Shown here one piece after another: positions 53,334 to 62,129 of a stretch of 64,000 nt of DNA. The DNA is taken from NCBI GenBank assembly GCA_003480165.1, contig QUIQ01000001.1:263029-327028 (forward strand). Reading direction: 5' to 3'. A model generated the notes under the pieces. The model did not search any database and had not been told where the DNA came from. It saw only the letters and a list, made by a program, of their open reading frames with translations. Position numbers and translations under genes: made by a program. This DNA comes from Firmicutes bacterium AM41-11. GTDB taxonomy: Bacteria > Bacillota_I > Bacilli_A > Erysipelotrichales > Erysipelotrichaceae. How positions within the stretch are numbered: position 1 is the stretch's first letter; every line of letters starts with the position of its first letter.

Positions 53334-55865
53334 TTATTTAGCTTCTTGACTTCGTAAAAGTTCTTTTATGATATCCTCTTTTTTCAAAGGTTTCGCTATA
53401 TGCCCATTCATCCCTGCCTCCAGACAACTTTGTCTATCTTCCTGGAACGCATTGGCTGTCATAGCTAAAATTGGAATCTTTTTGGCATAGGCACTTGGTA
53501 AAGCACGAATTCTTTTTGTTGCTTCCAATCCATCCATCACTGGCATCATGACATCCATAAAGATAAAATCAAATGTATTTTCGGGTTCTTTTTGGAAAAG
53601 CTCTAGCGCTTCCTTTCCATTCTTTGCCGAAATAATTTGAAAACCAAGTTCTTCTAAAAAGAAGTGAGCGATTTCCATATTCACATCGTTATCTTCCACC
53701 AACATGGCTGTCTGGCCTTTAAAACTTATATTCTCAGGTATGACAAGTTCCTTGTTTTCTGGTTGCGGATGCGGATCAATTTTAAAAGGAATCGTAACCA
53801 CAAAGGTTGTCCCTTCGCCTTCTTTACTCTTCAACTCAATTGTTCCATGCATTAATTCCGCAATTTCTTTAACGATGGATAAGCCAAGACCAGTTCCACT
53901 TAATGTTGTGGTACTTTCTTTGCCTTCACGACAGAATGGTTCAAAGGCATGTCTTTGAAACTCTTCACTCATACCAAGACCATTGTCTTGACAAATAAAT
54001 TCATACACACAGCTATCCCCATCATCAAAGATTTCTTCACAATTTAATTTAACCCAACCACCAACATGATTGTACTTTACCGCATTGGAAGCAAGATTCA
54101 TTAAAATACGATTTAAATAATTTTTACTTCCAATCAAATAGCGATGTTTCATCTTTTGATGATCTATGGCATTGATTAACTGTACCGTATTATCATTGGC
54201 ATAAGCCTCAATGATTTCGGTTTGGCATTCTAATAGTGCAAATAGATCAAAAGGTTTATCATCTAAAACCATTGAACCGGATTCCAGTTTACTAATATCC
54301 AAAATATTATTCACTAAATCCATTAAGTATTCGGCCGAATGAATCGTTTTTTGACGATAGTCATAAAACTTCTCTACATTATCTTTATTTTTATCTGCTA
54401 GATGAATCATACCTAAAATACCATTGAGTGGCGTACGAATATCATGACTCATCCGACGTAAAAACAAAGTCTTTTCCCGGTTAGCCCGATTCGCCTTCAC
54501 GATTGCCATTTCCATTTGTTCTTTGTAGTTTAACTCTTGTTCTTTTTGTTCATTAATATCGTTGGCCGTCATTAAGATATGCGTCACATTTCCTTGTTCA
54601 TCGCGATTTTTGACAATAAAGGAAAGGGTATACCAAATATATTGTTTGGTACGTAATTCGATAGAAGTCACCGTTTTATTTTTCAAACGTTCTTGAACCG
54701 TGGAAAAATCCATGAATTGTTTGGCAAGTTCCCAGTTTTCTTTACAGACATTGTGCTCTAAAAGGAGCTGCACCATTTCGGATATTTTTCCTGTCCGTGG
54801 ATTACGAATAAACTTCTTGTCCGGTCCGGAAACTGATGAATATGTCTGTTTCTCTAAATCAATTACCGCAATTTCAAAATAGAGATTACTTAAAGCTGAA
54901 ATAATCTCATTTTTACTTGCTTCCTCAACTAAAGCTTGGCCTAATTTTTCATTCATTGCTTCTAGCTCTCGTTGATGGGCATTGTCTTTTTGTACAATCG
55001 AATCAATGGACTGTAGGCCAAAAATCACTTGAAAATCATTGGCATCCAATGGATTCAATTTAGCCACTTTACACGCAAAATTTTCAAAATGGATGACCCC
55101 AGGGATATTTTGACCGCGGTATTCCCATATATCTTGATGTTTCAATGTTTCCATCAATGCTTCACGTTTAAAATGCTGCCAAAAATCTTGTGCATATTTT
55201 TCCGAAAGGATGTGATCACGAAAATATGCAATGACCGTGGTATAACAGCCAAGTTTTTCATCAACAGAAAAGACCGGATTTGTTTCTTCTTGTTTAATGA
55301 CTTGAATCGTATCTTTTTCTAAGTCGCATAAATACACCATCGTATAATCGGTCGATAAAGCCGATAACATATTATCGCGGTTGGCAATAATGGCATAACT
55401 ATTGGCCAGTTCTTTTTCGTATGCAAAGCGTTCGAGAACATAATCGTTAATATCGGTAATAATACCTTGTAAGAACGTATAATCCCCCTCGCGCACTAAA
55501 TTTGTCGCATCACTGACCCAAATCAGACCGTTTTTACTTTTTAAACGATAAATTTGCCGTTTGGCTTCCTTTGCGGAAGAACCTTCTAAAATGCGCGCTA
55601 CAAAATTATCTACAAGATCACGGTATTCGTCTGCCATCAAATTCGTAAACTTATTATCAAATTGCTCTTCAATTTCTTCTTTTGTCCAGCCTAAAATTTC
55701 CAAAAAACGCTCGTTCATATACAGAAACGGATAGCCTTCTTCTAAGGCACATTGATGAAAGCCACCGGGGATATTTTCTAGGGCGCTTATCAGCATTTCC
55801 GGTTGGACATTTTTCCTTGAATCTTTACTGCCTAGATTCAGACCATTTTTGCCTTTATGATTCAT
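53334..55865 (-). CDS. Cytoplasmic PAS-domain hybrid histidine kinase with receiver domain
   Basis: The 843-residue signalling protein has no membrane helix, so it should sense inside the cell. A PAS domain fills about residues 28-135 (GYPFLYMNERFLEILGWTKE), a second PAS-like part lies near 330-450, and a coiled coil leads to the HisKA helix with the phospho-histidine in FLRRMSHDIRTPLNGI near residue 470. ATPase boxes are NLASNAVKYN near 585 and GTGLGLSIVKEIAELM near 660. The C-terminal receiver has its aspartate in FIFMDVMMPVMDG near 770. No output regulator is adjacent, so phosphate may pass to a distant partner. Confidence 0.88.
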   Translation of the reverse strand: MNHKGKNGLNLGSKDSRKNVQPEMLISALENIPGGFHQCALEEGYPFLYMNERFLEILGWTKEEIEEQFDNKFTNLMADEYRDLVDNFVARILEGSSAKEAKRQIYRLKSKNGLIWVSDATNLVREGDYTFLQGIITDINDYVLERFAYEKELANSYAIIANRDNMLSALSTDYTMVYLCDLEKDTIQVIKQEETNPVFSVDEKLGCYTTVIAYFRDHILSEKYAQDFWQHFKREALMETLKHQDIWEYRGQNIPGVIHFENFACKVAKLNPLDANDFQVIFGLQSIDSIVQKDNAHQRELEAMNEKLGQALVEEASKNEIISALSNLYFEIAVIDLEKQTYSSVSGPDKKFIRNPRTGKISEMVQLLLEHNVCKENWELAKQFMDFSTVQERLKNKTVTSIELRTKQYIWYTLSFIVKNRDEQGNVTHILMTANDINEQKEQELNYKEQMEMAIVKANRANREKTLFLRRMSHDIRTPLNGILGMIHLADKNKDNVEKFYDYRQKTIHSAEYLMDLVNNILDISKLESGSMVLDDKPFDLFALLECQTEIIEAYANDNTVQLINAIDHQKMKHRYLIGSKNYLNRILMNLASNAVKYNHVGGWVKLNCEEIFDDGDSCVYEFICQDNGLGMSEEFQRHAFEPFCREGKESTTTLSGTGLGLSIVKEIAELMHGTIELKSKEGEGTTFVVTIPFKIDPHPQPENKELVIPENISFKGQTAMLVEDNDVNMEIAHFFLEELGFQIISAKNGKEALELFQKEPENTFDFIFMDVMMPVMDGLEATKRIRALPSAYAKKIPILAMTANAFQEDRQSCLEAGMNGHIAKPLKKEDIIKELLRSQEAK

Positions 55866-55889
55866 TGTATTTTCCTTTTGGATACCGTA

Positions 55890-57065
55890 TTAACGATATC
55901 CTTTTTTCTTTCGTTTTACCATTTGTTGATGTTGGAATTGCTTCTTCTGAGCTTGTTTCTTTTTAGAAGCTTCCACATTAAAACTATGTTTTTCTAAGAC
56001 ACAAATACATTCGATATGTTCCGTTTTTGGAAACATGTCGACTAATTCAATTTTATTTGTGGTATATCCACACTTCTTAAAGCCCTTTAAATCACGCATC
56101 AAGGTTTTTGGATCACAAGAGATGTAACAAATCTTTCTTGGATTTAAAGCTGTTGCGGCTTCGATAAATGGCTTTGTCGTTCCAGCTCTAGGTGGATCTA
56201 GAACAATCACATCAAAGTGATGGTTATAGCGCTTAGCCTCCATCATGAATTCGGTCGAATCCATATCGACAAATTTCATATTTTTAACATGATTCTGTTT
56301 CGCATTATGGCGCGCATTATGAATCGCATCAGAATTAATTTCTACACCCATAACACTCTTACAGCTATCTGCTAAAGTTAAACCAATCGTTCCGACACCA
56401 CAATAAGTATCTAACAGGGTATCCGTTGGTTTACAATTGACCATCTTCTTTGCCAAGCCATAGAGTACTTCACATTGTTCGGAATGAATTTGATAGAAAG
56501 CCGTTGCCGAAATGGTAATTTTCTTTCCACATAAAATGTCCGTAATGGTGCCATCCCCATATAAAACCAAGGGTTTATTTTCAATAACGACACTCGTTTG
56601 ACGTGAGTTAATCGTCTGAACAATGGTTTTAATTTGAGGGAATTCGCTTGTTAAAACTTGAATCAAATTATGGCGCGAAGGAAATTTTGAAGTTCCCGTC
56701 ACAAACACAACCATAATTTCTCCCGTCGCATGGGCTTGACGAATCATCACATGACGTAAGACACCAGTTCCATTCTGATCATTATATAAATAGATTTTCA
56801 TGGACTGCACAAGTTCAGTAATACGATCAATGATCTGATTGATGATTTCCGGTTGCAACAAACGTCCAGAATCTTTGATTACGCGATGACTATGGGGAGC
56901 ATACTGTCCGGCATAGACTTTACCTTTACTTTTGCCAAAAGCGACAATGACTTTATTGCGATAGTGCGTTTCTTGTTTGGCACGAATTACATCGCCAACT
57001 TTTACATTCACGGCATATTGTTCCGCTAAATTTTGTACCATCTCTTTTTTATTTAATTTTTTCAT
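55890..57065 (-). CDS. Compact RlmD/TrmA-family RNA (uracil-5-)-methyltransferase paralogue
   Basis: This 391-residue SAM enzyme has the catalytic core of the TrmA/RlmD family: SAM loop DTYCGVGTIGLTLADS near residue 245, IVLDPPRAGTTKPFIE near 315, and the catalytic cysteine in KICYISCDPKTLMRDL near 347. The N-terminus differs from the enzyme at 15465: no complete TRAM domain and no C-x5-C-x2-C iron-sulfur motif. It ends with a basic lysine/glutamine-rich tail (KKKQAQKKQFQHQQMVKRKK). The ATG at 57065 has GAGGAA five bases upstream and overlaps the HAD gene by 17 bases. Confidence 0.87.
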   Translation of the reverse strand: MKKLNKKEMVQNLAEQYAVNVKVGDVIRAKQETHYRNKVIVAFGKSKGKVYAGQYAPHSHRVIKDSGRLLQPEIINQIIDRITELVQSMKIYLYNDQNGTGVLRHVMIRQAHATGEIMVVFVTGTSKFPSRHNLIQVLTSEFPQIKTIVQTINSRQTSVVIENKPLVLYGDGTITDILCGKKITISATAFYQIHSEQCEVLYGLAKKMVNCKPTDTLLDTYCGVGTIGLTLADSCKSVMGVEINSDAIHNARHNAKQNHVKNMKFVDMDSTEFMMEAKRYNHHFDVIVLDPPRAGTTKPFIEAATALNPRKICYISCDPKTLMRDLKGFKKCGYTTNKIELVDMFPKTEHIECICVLEKHSFNVEASKKKQAQKKQFQHQQMVKRKKKGYR

Positions 57066-57642
57066 ATAATTCCTCACTCAATTTTGTCACATCCGTACAA
57101 TGAACAACAGAAAAGCCTAATTGTTTGGCTGCTTCTATGTTTTCCAATCGATCATCCACAAAGACACAATCCTCAGGTTTTAATTGATAGCGATCGATTA
57201 ATAATTGATAAATTTTCAAATCTGGTTTACAGAGCTTTTCCGCAAAGGAAAAAACGCCTTTATCCGCTTTAAACCACGCATAGTTCTTCTTAAAGTAATC
57301 AAAACAATCTTTCGGAATATTCGAAAGAAAATAGATGGAAACACCGCGTTGTTTTAAAGTTTCTAATACATCCATACTAGAAGGAATCGGCTGCACATAG
57401 GCAAACCAGGAAGCAAACATCTTTTCAAATTCTAAGCGATAGTTTGGATAGGTCTTTAAGCCAATTTCAATCAAGTCTTCTTTGGTGACTAAGCCTTGAT
57501 CAAACTGATTCCAAAGATCGGTAAAATACAGTTTTTTACAGGCCTCGATGACCTTTTGATCCGTAAAGATTTTATTTAAGAAAAAGTCTGGAGAAAACCG
57601 AACCAAAACATTTCCTAAGTCAAAAACGACTGCTTGCTTCAC
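57049..57642 (-). CDS. HAD superfamily hydrolase (HAD-IA variant 3, YihX-like)
   Basis: The 197-residue phosphatase has the nucleophile motif AVVFDLGNVLVRF at residue 4, motif II VSIYFLSNIPKD near 95, the lysine in LCKPDLKIYQLLI near 140 and motif IV CVFVDDRLENIEAAKQLG near 157. The VDDR form of motif IV fits the YihX/DUF-type variant-3 group that cleaves sugar phosphates. The start is a GTG at 57642 with GAGG eight bases upstream. It overlaps the methyltransferase gene that follows, so both are translated together. Confidence 0.87.
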   Translation of the reverse strand: MKQAVVFDLGNVLVRFSPDFFLNKIFTDQKVIEACKKLYFTDLWNQFDQGLVTKEDLIEIGLKTYPNYRLEFEKMFASWFAYVQPIPSSMDVLETLKQRGVSIYFLSNIPKDCFDYFKKNYAWFKADKGVFSFAEKLCKPDLKIYQLLIDRYQLKPEDCVFVDDRLENIEAAKQLGFSVVHCTDVTKLSEELYEKIK

Positions 57643-57684
57643 TTTTTAGCCTCTTTTCATTCTAATCTGCAGTTCCATTATACA

Positions 57685-57710
57685 GAAAAAAAGAACAGTT
57701 GCCTGTCCTT
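57685..57710 (-). terminator. Terminator of the PanE-like gene
   Basis: On the minus strand GGACAG pairs with CTGTTC around GCAA (one G-T pair), followed by seven T. It lies just after the stop codon. Confidence 0.75.
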
Positions 57711-58613
57711 TTAACAAAATTGTTGAAATTGCGCAATGATTTTCTGATAACAAGGAAGCTTGACCCCATACTTTTTCGCCAAACGACCGACCTCATAGAT
57801 CAAGCCATCAATCTCACTGGGTTTTCCTTGCATGATATCTCTTTGCATAGAAGTGGAAGCTTGCGGATCTAACGAATCCAAGATGGATAAGTTATATTCC
57901 ACCATATTCTTTTGAAAAGGAATATCCATAGCGTGGGCTAAAGTTTCAATTTCATGCACCAGCTGGGCAAAGAGTTCCCGCTCTTTACCAGGTTTCTGCA
58001 TAGCCTCTGCAGTGGCATGATAATACAGTCCACAAGTAGCCGCAGCAGAGATATAGGAATACTTTTCAAAAGCTTCGGCTTGGATGTTTCGTGAAACAAT
58101 GGCTTCAATGCCACTATCCATCAGATCTTTTTGAATCTTCACTAAGCTTTCATCAACAACATGATCTCTACGCCCATATACCAGCTTAAAGATTTCGCCT
58201 TTTTTCCAAATAACACCTGGTTCTTTGATTTCCGAGGCAATATAAATGCAACCATCGCAAACTTTGGCATCGACCAGTTTTTGCAGTCTGGCACCTGTAC
58301 CATAAACATTTAAGATAGGAATAATAATCGTATGCGCATCACTTACCCGTTTGATTTCATCAACCATATTCATTAAAGAATAGCCTTTAAAACAGACAAA
58401 GATGACATCCGCAATCTCTTTATAATCCTTTAATTCCATCGCATGAACGGGGATGATTTCTTGGCCTTGGCTGGATTCAATGACTAAACCCTGTTCCTGC
58501 ATCTTTTCTAAGTGTTGACCACGTGCAATTAAGGTAACATCTTTACCCGCTTTACTCAAATAGGCACCAATGCAGCCACCAACACCACCAGATCCTAATA
58601 CGAGAATTTTCAT
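57711..58613 (-). CDS. Ketopantoate reductase family protein (ApbA/PanE)
   Basis: This 300-residue NADPH-dependent reductase has the Rossmann loop ILVLGSGGVGGCIGAYLSKA at residue 3, the family's CFKGYSL near 73 and a C-terminal helical domain with the catalytic lysine region FEKYSYISAAATCGLYYH near 183 and STSMQRDIMQGKPSEIDG near 255. True PanE makes pantoate for coenzyme A, but Firmicutes carry several related reductases with other 2-oxo acid substrates, and no pantothenate gene is nearby. The start has AGGAG five bases upstream. Confidence 0.85.
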   Translation of the reverse strand: MKILVLGSGGVGGCIGAYLSKAGKDVTLIARGQHLEKMQEQGLVIESSQGQEIIPVHAMELKDYKEIADVIFVCFKGYSLMNMVDEIKRVSDAHTIIIPILNVYGTGARLQKLVDAKVCDGCIYIASEIKEPGVIWKKGEIFKLVYGRRDHVVDESLVKIQKDLMDSGIEAIVSRNIQAEAFEKYSYISAAATCGLYYHATAEAMQKPGKERELFAQLVHEIETLAHAMDIPFQKNMVEYNLSILDSLDPQASTSMQRDIMQGKPSEIDGLIYEVGRLAKKYGVKLPCYQKIIAQFQQFC

Positions 58614-58629
58614 AGCAACTCCTTTCTTG

Positions 58630-58651
58630 AAAAAAGCCTCTTGCGAGGCTT
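58630..58651 (-). terminator. Terminator of htpG
   Basis: On the minus strand AAGCCTC pairs with GAGGCTT around GCAA, followed by TTTTTT, right after the stop codon. Confidence 0.85.
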
Positions 58652-58655
58652 ATTG

Positions 58656-60578
58656 TTACTTATTGGTATTTACAAGTAATTCACAAATCTTACGACTGTA
58701 GGCAATTGGATCTTCAATTGGGAATCCTTCAATCAATAAGGCTTGATCATATAAAACTTCCGCAACTTCTTTTACTTTTTCTTTATCGCTCGTAAATAAA
58801 GTCTTCAAAGTTTGGAAAATTGGATGGTTTGGATTCAATTCCAAAATACGTTCGGCTTTCATACCACCCATTGGACCATTTCCTTCTGGCATATTCGCAA
58901 AGACTTTTTCCATTTCAAAAGATACACCTTCACCAGCTGTTAAACAAACTGGATCATCGCTTAAACGATTGGAAATCTTAACTTCCGCTACTTCATCTTT
59001 CAAAGCATCTTTCATAAAGTCTAATAAGTCTTTATTATCGCTTGTCGTTTGTTCCAATTCTTTCTTTTCTTCTTCGGTATCTAAGTCCAAGTTTCCTTGC
59101 GAAGCATTTTTAAAGGTCTTTTCACGGAATTGTTGCAAAGTCTGCATCACAAATTCATCTACATCATCTAATAGATAAATGACTTCGAAATCTTTTTTCT
59201 TCAAAGTTTGGACAATTGGCAACTTGTTCATCATTTCCAAGTCGGATCCAGAAACATAATAGATTTCTTTCTGGTCTTCTTTGCAACGATCTACATATTC
59301 GTTCAATGTAGTAAGTTTCTGTTCTTTACTTGTATAGAACATCAATAAGTTTTCTAACTTATCTTTGTCCATACCCCAGTTGTTGTAAACGCCGAACTTG
59401 ATGTTTAAGCCAAAGGCTTTCCAGAATTTTTCATAGGCATCACGCTCTTTTGTCAACATCGTTGTTAACTCGGATAAGACTTTCTTTTCAATACGTTTGG
59501 CAATCAATTTTAATTGGTTATCGTGTTGTAACATTTCACGAGAAATGTTCAAAGATAAGTCTTGGCTATCAACTAATCCTTTGACAAAGCGTAAGTAGTC
59601 TGGCAACAACTCTTCGGCATGATCCATAATGAAGACACCACGACTATACAATTGTAGACCCTTCTTATAGTCTTGATTGTAGAATCCTTGTGGTACATGA
59701 CTTGGAATATATAGTAAAGAAGTAAAGCTTACATTTCCTTCTACACTAAAATGAATCACGCGCATTGGATCTTCATAATCATAGAAATGATCTTTATAGA
59801 ATTGATTGTATTCTTCTGGTTTGATTTTACTCTTTTCTCGTTTCCATAAAGGAACCATTGAGTTTAAAGTTTTATCTTCGACAACCGTTTCATATTCAGG
59901 TTTTTCCTGGTCTTCCGTTCCTGGTTTTGGTTTAGAAGTTTCTACTTGCATATGGATTGGATAACGAATGTAATCCGAATACTTTTTAATTAAGTTTTCA
60001 ATCGTATATGTTTCCAAATACTGTGAATAATCTTCTTCATCGGTATCATCTTTTAAAGCTAAGATAATCGTTGTACCACGCGTTTCTTTTTCGGTTTCCG
60101 TAATATAGTAGCCATCATCACCTTGGCTAACCCATTTATAAGCGGTATCTGCTCCATCTTTTTTAGAGACGACAGTAACCGATTTTGCGACCATAAATGC
60201 GGAATAGAAACCAACACCAAATTGACCAATGATGTCGACATCGGAATTCTTTTCGCCTTCTTTTTTATCCATTTCTTCCTTAAAAGCTAAAGAACCAGAT
60301 TTGGCAATGGTACCTAAGTTTTCTTCCAACTCATCTTTATCCATACCAATTCCGTTATCGGAAATCGTCAATAAACGATTTTCCTTATCGGGGTCCAAAC
60401 GGATTTCTAATTCATCGGGATTTACATGTCCGGCATGTTCAAAATAATACTTATCGATGGCATCACTGGCATTCGATACTAATTCACGTAAAAAGATTTC
60501 TTTGTGCGTATAAATGGAGTTGATCATCAAGTCCAATAAACGCTTTGATTCAGATTTAAATTGTTTTTTTCTAGGCAT
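58656..60578 (-). CDS. htpG: Hsp90 chaperone HtpG
   Basis: This ATP-driven dimeric chaperone remodels client proteins under stress. The 640-residue protein has the GHKL ATPase domain with LRELVSNASDAIDKYYF near residue 27, ISDNGIGMDKDELEENLG near 73 and IIGQFGVGFYSAFMVA near 115, then the middle domain with SLNISREMLQHDNQLK near 345, and a C-terminal dimerisation part ending in the NPNHPIFQTL region. The ATG has AAGGAGG six bases upstream. Its promoter is overlapped by a CIRCE-like repeat, suggesting HrcA control. Confidence 0.96.
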   Translation of the reverse strand: MPRKKQFKSESKRLLDLMINSIYTHKEIFLRELVSNASDAIDKYYFEHAGHVNPDELEIRLDPDKENRLLTISDNGIGMDKDELEENLGTIAKSGSLAFKEEMDKKEGEKNSDVDIIGQFGVGFYSAFMVAKSVTVVSKKDGADTAYKWVSQGDDGYYITETEKETRGTTIILALKDDTDEEDYSQYLETYTIENLIKKYSDYIRYPIHMQVETSKPKPGTEDQEKPEYETVVEDKTLNSMVPLWKREKSKIKPEEYNQFYKDHFYDYEDPMRVIHFSVEGNVSFTSLLYIPSHVPQGFYNQDYKKGLQLYSRGVFIMDHAEELLPDYLRFVKGLVDSQDLSLNISREMLQHDNQLKLIAKRIEKKVLSELTTMLTKERDAYEKFWKAFGLNIKFGVYNNWGMDKDKLENLLMFYTSKEQKLTTLNEYVDRCKEDQKEIYYVSGSDLEMMNKLPIVQTLKKKDFEVIYLLDDVDEFVMQTLQQFREKTFKNASQGNLDLDTEEEKKELEQTTSDNKDLLDFMKDALKDEVAEVKISNRLSDDPVCLTAGEGVSFEMEKVFANMPEGNGPMGGMKAERILELNPNHPIFQTLKTLFTSDKEKVKEVAEVLYDQALLIEGFPIEDPIAYSRKICELLVNTNK

Positions 60579-60593
60579 AAGGCATCCTCCTTT

Positions 60594-60620
60594 TTAGCAC
60601 TCTGTTTAACTTCCTGCTAA
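60594..60620. promoter_or_regulatory. CIRCE-like operator before htpG
   Basis: TTAGCACTC is separated by nine bases from TCCTGCTAA. The first half is a perfect CIRCE half-site and the second keeps six of nine positions, with the correct nine-base spacing. It lies between the -10 element and the ribosome site of htpG. CIRCE is the binding site of the heat-shock repressor HrcA. HrcA itself is not encoded in the window. Confidence 0.7.
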
Positions 60621-60648
60621 TCATACAACAGTTCCTTAGCAGTGTCAA
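60620..60648 (-). promoter_or_regulatory. Promoter of htpG
   Basis: On the minus strand TTGACA and TATGAT are separated by 17 bases. The -10 element touches the CIRCE-like repeat. An additional CTGCTAA copy lies in the spacer as an inverted partner of the distal half-site. Confidence 0.8.
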
Positions 60649-60665
60649 CACAAGACTGCCAAAAT

Positions 60666-60694
60666 AAAAGACAAAAGCTAAGCCTTTGTCTTTT
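60666..60694 (-). terminator. Terminator of the GNAT acetyltransferase gene
   Basis: On the minus strand AAAAGACAAA pairs with TTTTGTCTTTT around GGCTTAGC, with a T-rich tail. It overlaps the end of the gene. Confidence 0.7.
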
Positions 60695-61265
60695 CACGTA
60701 AGATTTCCGTTGCCAATTCCCAGTTATCCTTCGATTGTGCTTCACTGCAATCTCTCCAAGCGCCTAAATACGGTGTGAAACCCAAATGAGAATACATTGC
60801 GATAGCACCATAACTATTGGTCTGGGTTGCAAGATATAGCGGATACTTTGAAGGAATTTGATCATACATCGCAATCAACTTTGAAACCATTGCACTGGCA
60901 ATTCCTTGGTGCTGCGCCGATTCACTGACGGCTACATAATGAACGCGTAAACGATTCTGGCCAAAGTGATTGCCTTGCCATAACCCAGCGGAACCAACTA
61001 ATTCACCTTGGTCATTGCACACAAATAAAAATTGCGAAATAAATTGTTCTTTTTCTTGCAGGAATTCATCTAAGCTTTGATTGGCTTCTTCCAAAGAATC
61101 ATATAAACCAGCTTTAAATTGTAATTCAGCCCATGCCGCTTTCATCGAATCATCCCATGGACAATATGTATAGCCTTGGGCTAAGGCTTTTACTTGCCCT
61201 TGTCTTTTTCTTGGAATAATCATCAATAAAGGACGATATTCCACACTTTTATCCAATACAGTCAT
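60678..61265 (-). CDS. GNAT family N-acetyltransferase
   Basis: The 195-residue protein has the acetyl-CoA-binding motif ESAQHQGIASAMVSKLIAMY near residue 117, in the Q-x2-G-x-A form, after the beta strand LRVHYVAVS, and ends with TNSYGAIAMYSHLGFTPYLG typical of the fold. It transfers an acetyl group to an amine; the substrate is unknown. The ATG at 61265 has GGAG five bases upstream. It lies between htpG and the divergent deoC operon and appears to be a single-gene unit. Confidence 0.83.
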   Translation of the reverse strand: MTVLDKSVEYRPLLMIIPRKRQGQVKALAQGYTYCPWDDSMKAAWAELQFKAGLYDSLEEANQSLDEFLQEKEQFISQFLFVCNDQGELVGSAGLWQGNHFGQNRLRVHYVAVSESAQHQGIASAMVSKLIAMYDQIPSKYPLYLATQTNSYGAIAMYSHLGFTPYLGAWRDCSEAQSKDNWELATEILREKTKA

Positions 61266-61412
61266 ACAGTCTCCATTTCTGCATCCATTTTAACAAAATC
61301 CCTAATTTTTTTAAATTTTTTTTGAAAACATAAATTCCTTTTCTATAAATTTCGTTATACCTTGTTTTTTCTTTTTGTTTTTGGTTTTTCCAAAAATATC
61401 TATTGAGCTTCT

Positions 61413-61441
61413 TCCTTTTCTTTTTCATAATACTATCAGGA
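61413..61441 (+). promoter_or_regulatory. Probable promoter of the deoC-manA-epimerase operon
   Basis: TTGAGC and CATAAT are separated by 17 bases. Transcription would start close to the AGGAGG ribosome site of deoC, giving a very short leader. The preceding 140 bases are extremely T-rich on the plus strand and hold no other recognisable element. Confidence 0.55.
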
Positions 61442-61451
61442 GGAAATAAAA

Positions 61452-62129
61452 ATGACATATACAAAACAAACCTTAGCGAAAACCTTTGATCATACCTTTT
61501 TAAAAGCGTATGCCACAAATGCAGACTTAGAAAGACTCTGCCAACAAGCCAAAGAAATTGGTGCAGCAATGGTTGCGATAAATACCGAATGGACAAAATT
61601 CTGTAAAGAACAATTGAAAGGAAGCGATGTGCATGTAGGTGCCGCCATCTCTTTCCCACTCGGACAATCTGGACTAAAATCAAAGCTTGATGAATGTCGC
61701 AATGCGATCGAAGATGGAGCCGATGAAATTGATTATGTAATACATATAGGAAAAGCCAAAATGCATGATTGGGATTATCTAAAAAAAGAAATGGAAGAAA
61801 TGGTCAGCCTTTGCCATGCTTCAAATAAAATTTGTAAGGTAATCTTTGAAAACTGCTATTTAGAAAAAGAGGAAATCAAAGCCTTAGCCGAAATTGCCAA
61901 AGAAGTAAAACCTGATTTCATTAAAACTTCAACCGGATTTGGAACTGGTGGAGCCACGGTTGAGGATGTAAAATTAATGGTGGAAACCGTACAAGGAGAA
62001 GTAAAAGTAAAAGCCGCTGGAGGAATCCGTGACTGGAAAACTTGTAAAGCAATGTTGGAGGCAGGCGCACAAAGAATCGGAACTTCTTCTTCTTTAAAAA
62101 TCCTAGAAGAATTCGAGGCGCAAGCATGA
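61452..62129 (+). CDS. deoC: Deoxyribose-phosphate aldolase
   Basis: It splits 2-deoxyribose-5-phosphate into glyceraldehyde-3-phosphate and acetaldehyde during nucleoside breakdown. The 225-residue TIM barrel begins KTFDHTFLKAYATNADLERL. The Schiff-base lysine is in DFIKTSTGFGTGGATVEDV near residue 156, and the second lysine in VKVKAAGGIRDWKT near 185. The ATG follows AGGAGG. The stop overlaps manA as ATGA, so deoC, manA and the epimerase gene form one unit; the mixture is a sugar-phosphate theme rather than the usual deo operon. Confidence 0.93.
   Translation: MTYTKQTLAKTFDHTFLKAYATNADLERLCQQAKEIGAAMVAINTEWTKFCKEQLKGSDVHVGAAISFPLGQSGLKSKLDECRNAIEDGADEIDYVIHIGKAKMHDWDYLKKEMEEMVSLCHASNKICKVIFENCYLEKEEIKALAEIAKEVKPDFIKTSTGFGTGGATVEDVKLMVETVQGEVKVKAAGGIRDWKTCKAMLEAGAQRIGTSSSLKILEEFEAQA

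Noticed and set aside
61249..61683. Open frame of 144 codons on the minus strand opposite deoC
   Set aside because: Its content is biased to lysine, arginine and leucine and it covers the T-rich deoC promoter region and the deoC 5' end. deoC is certain there.
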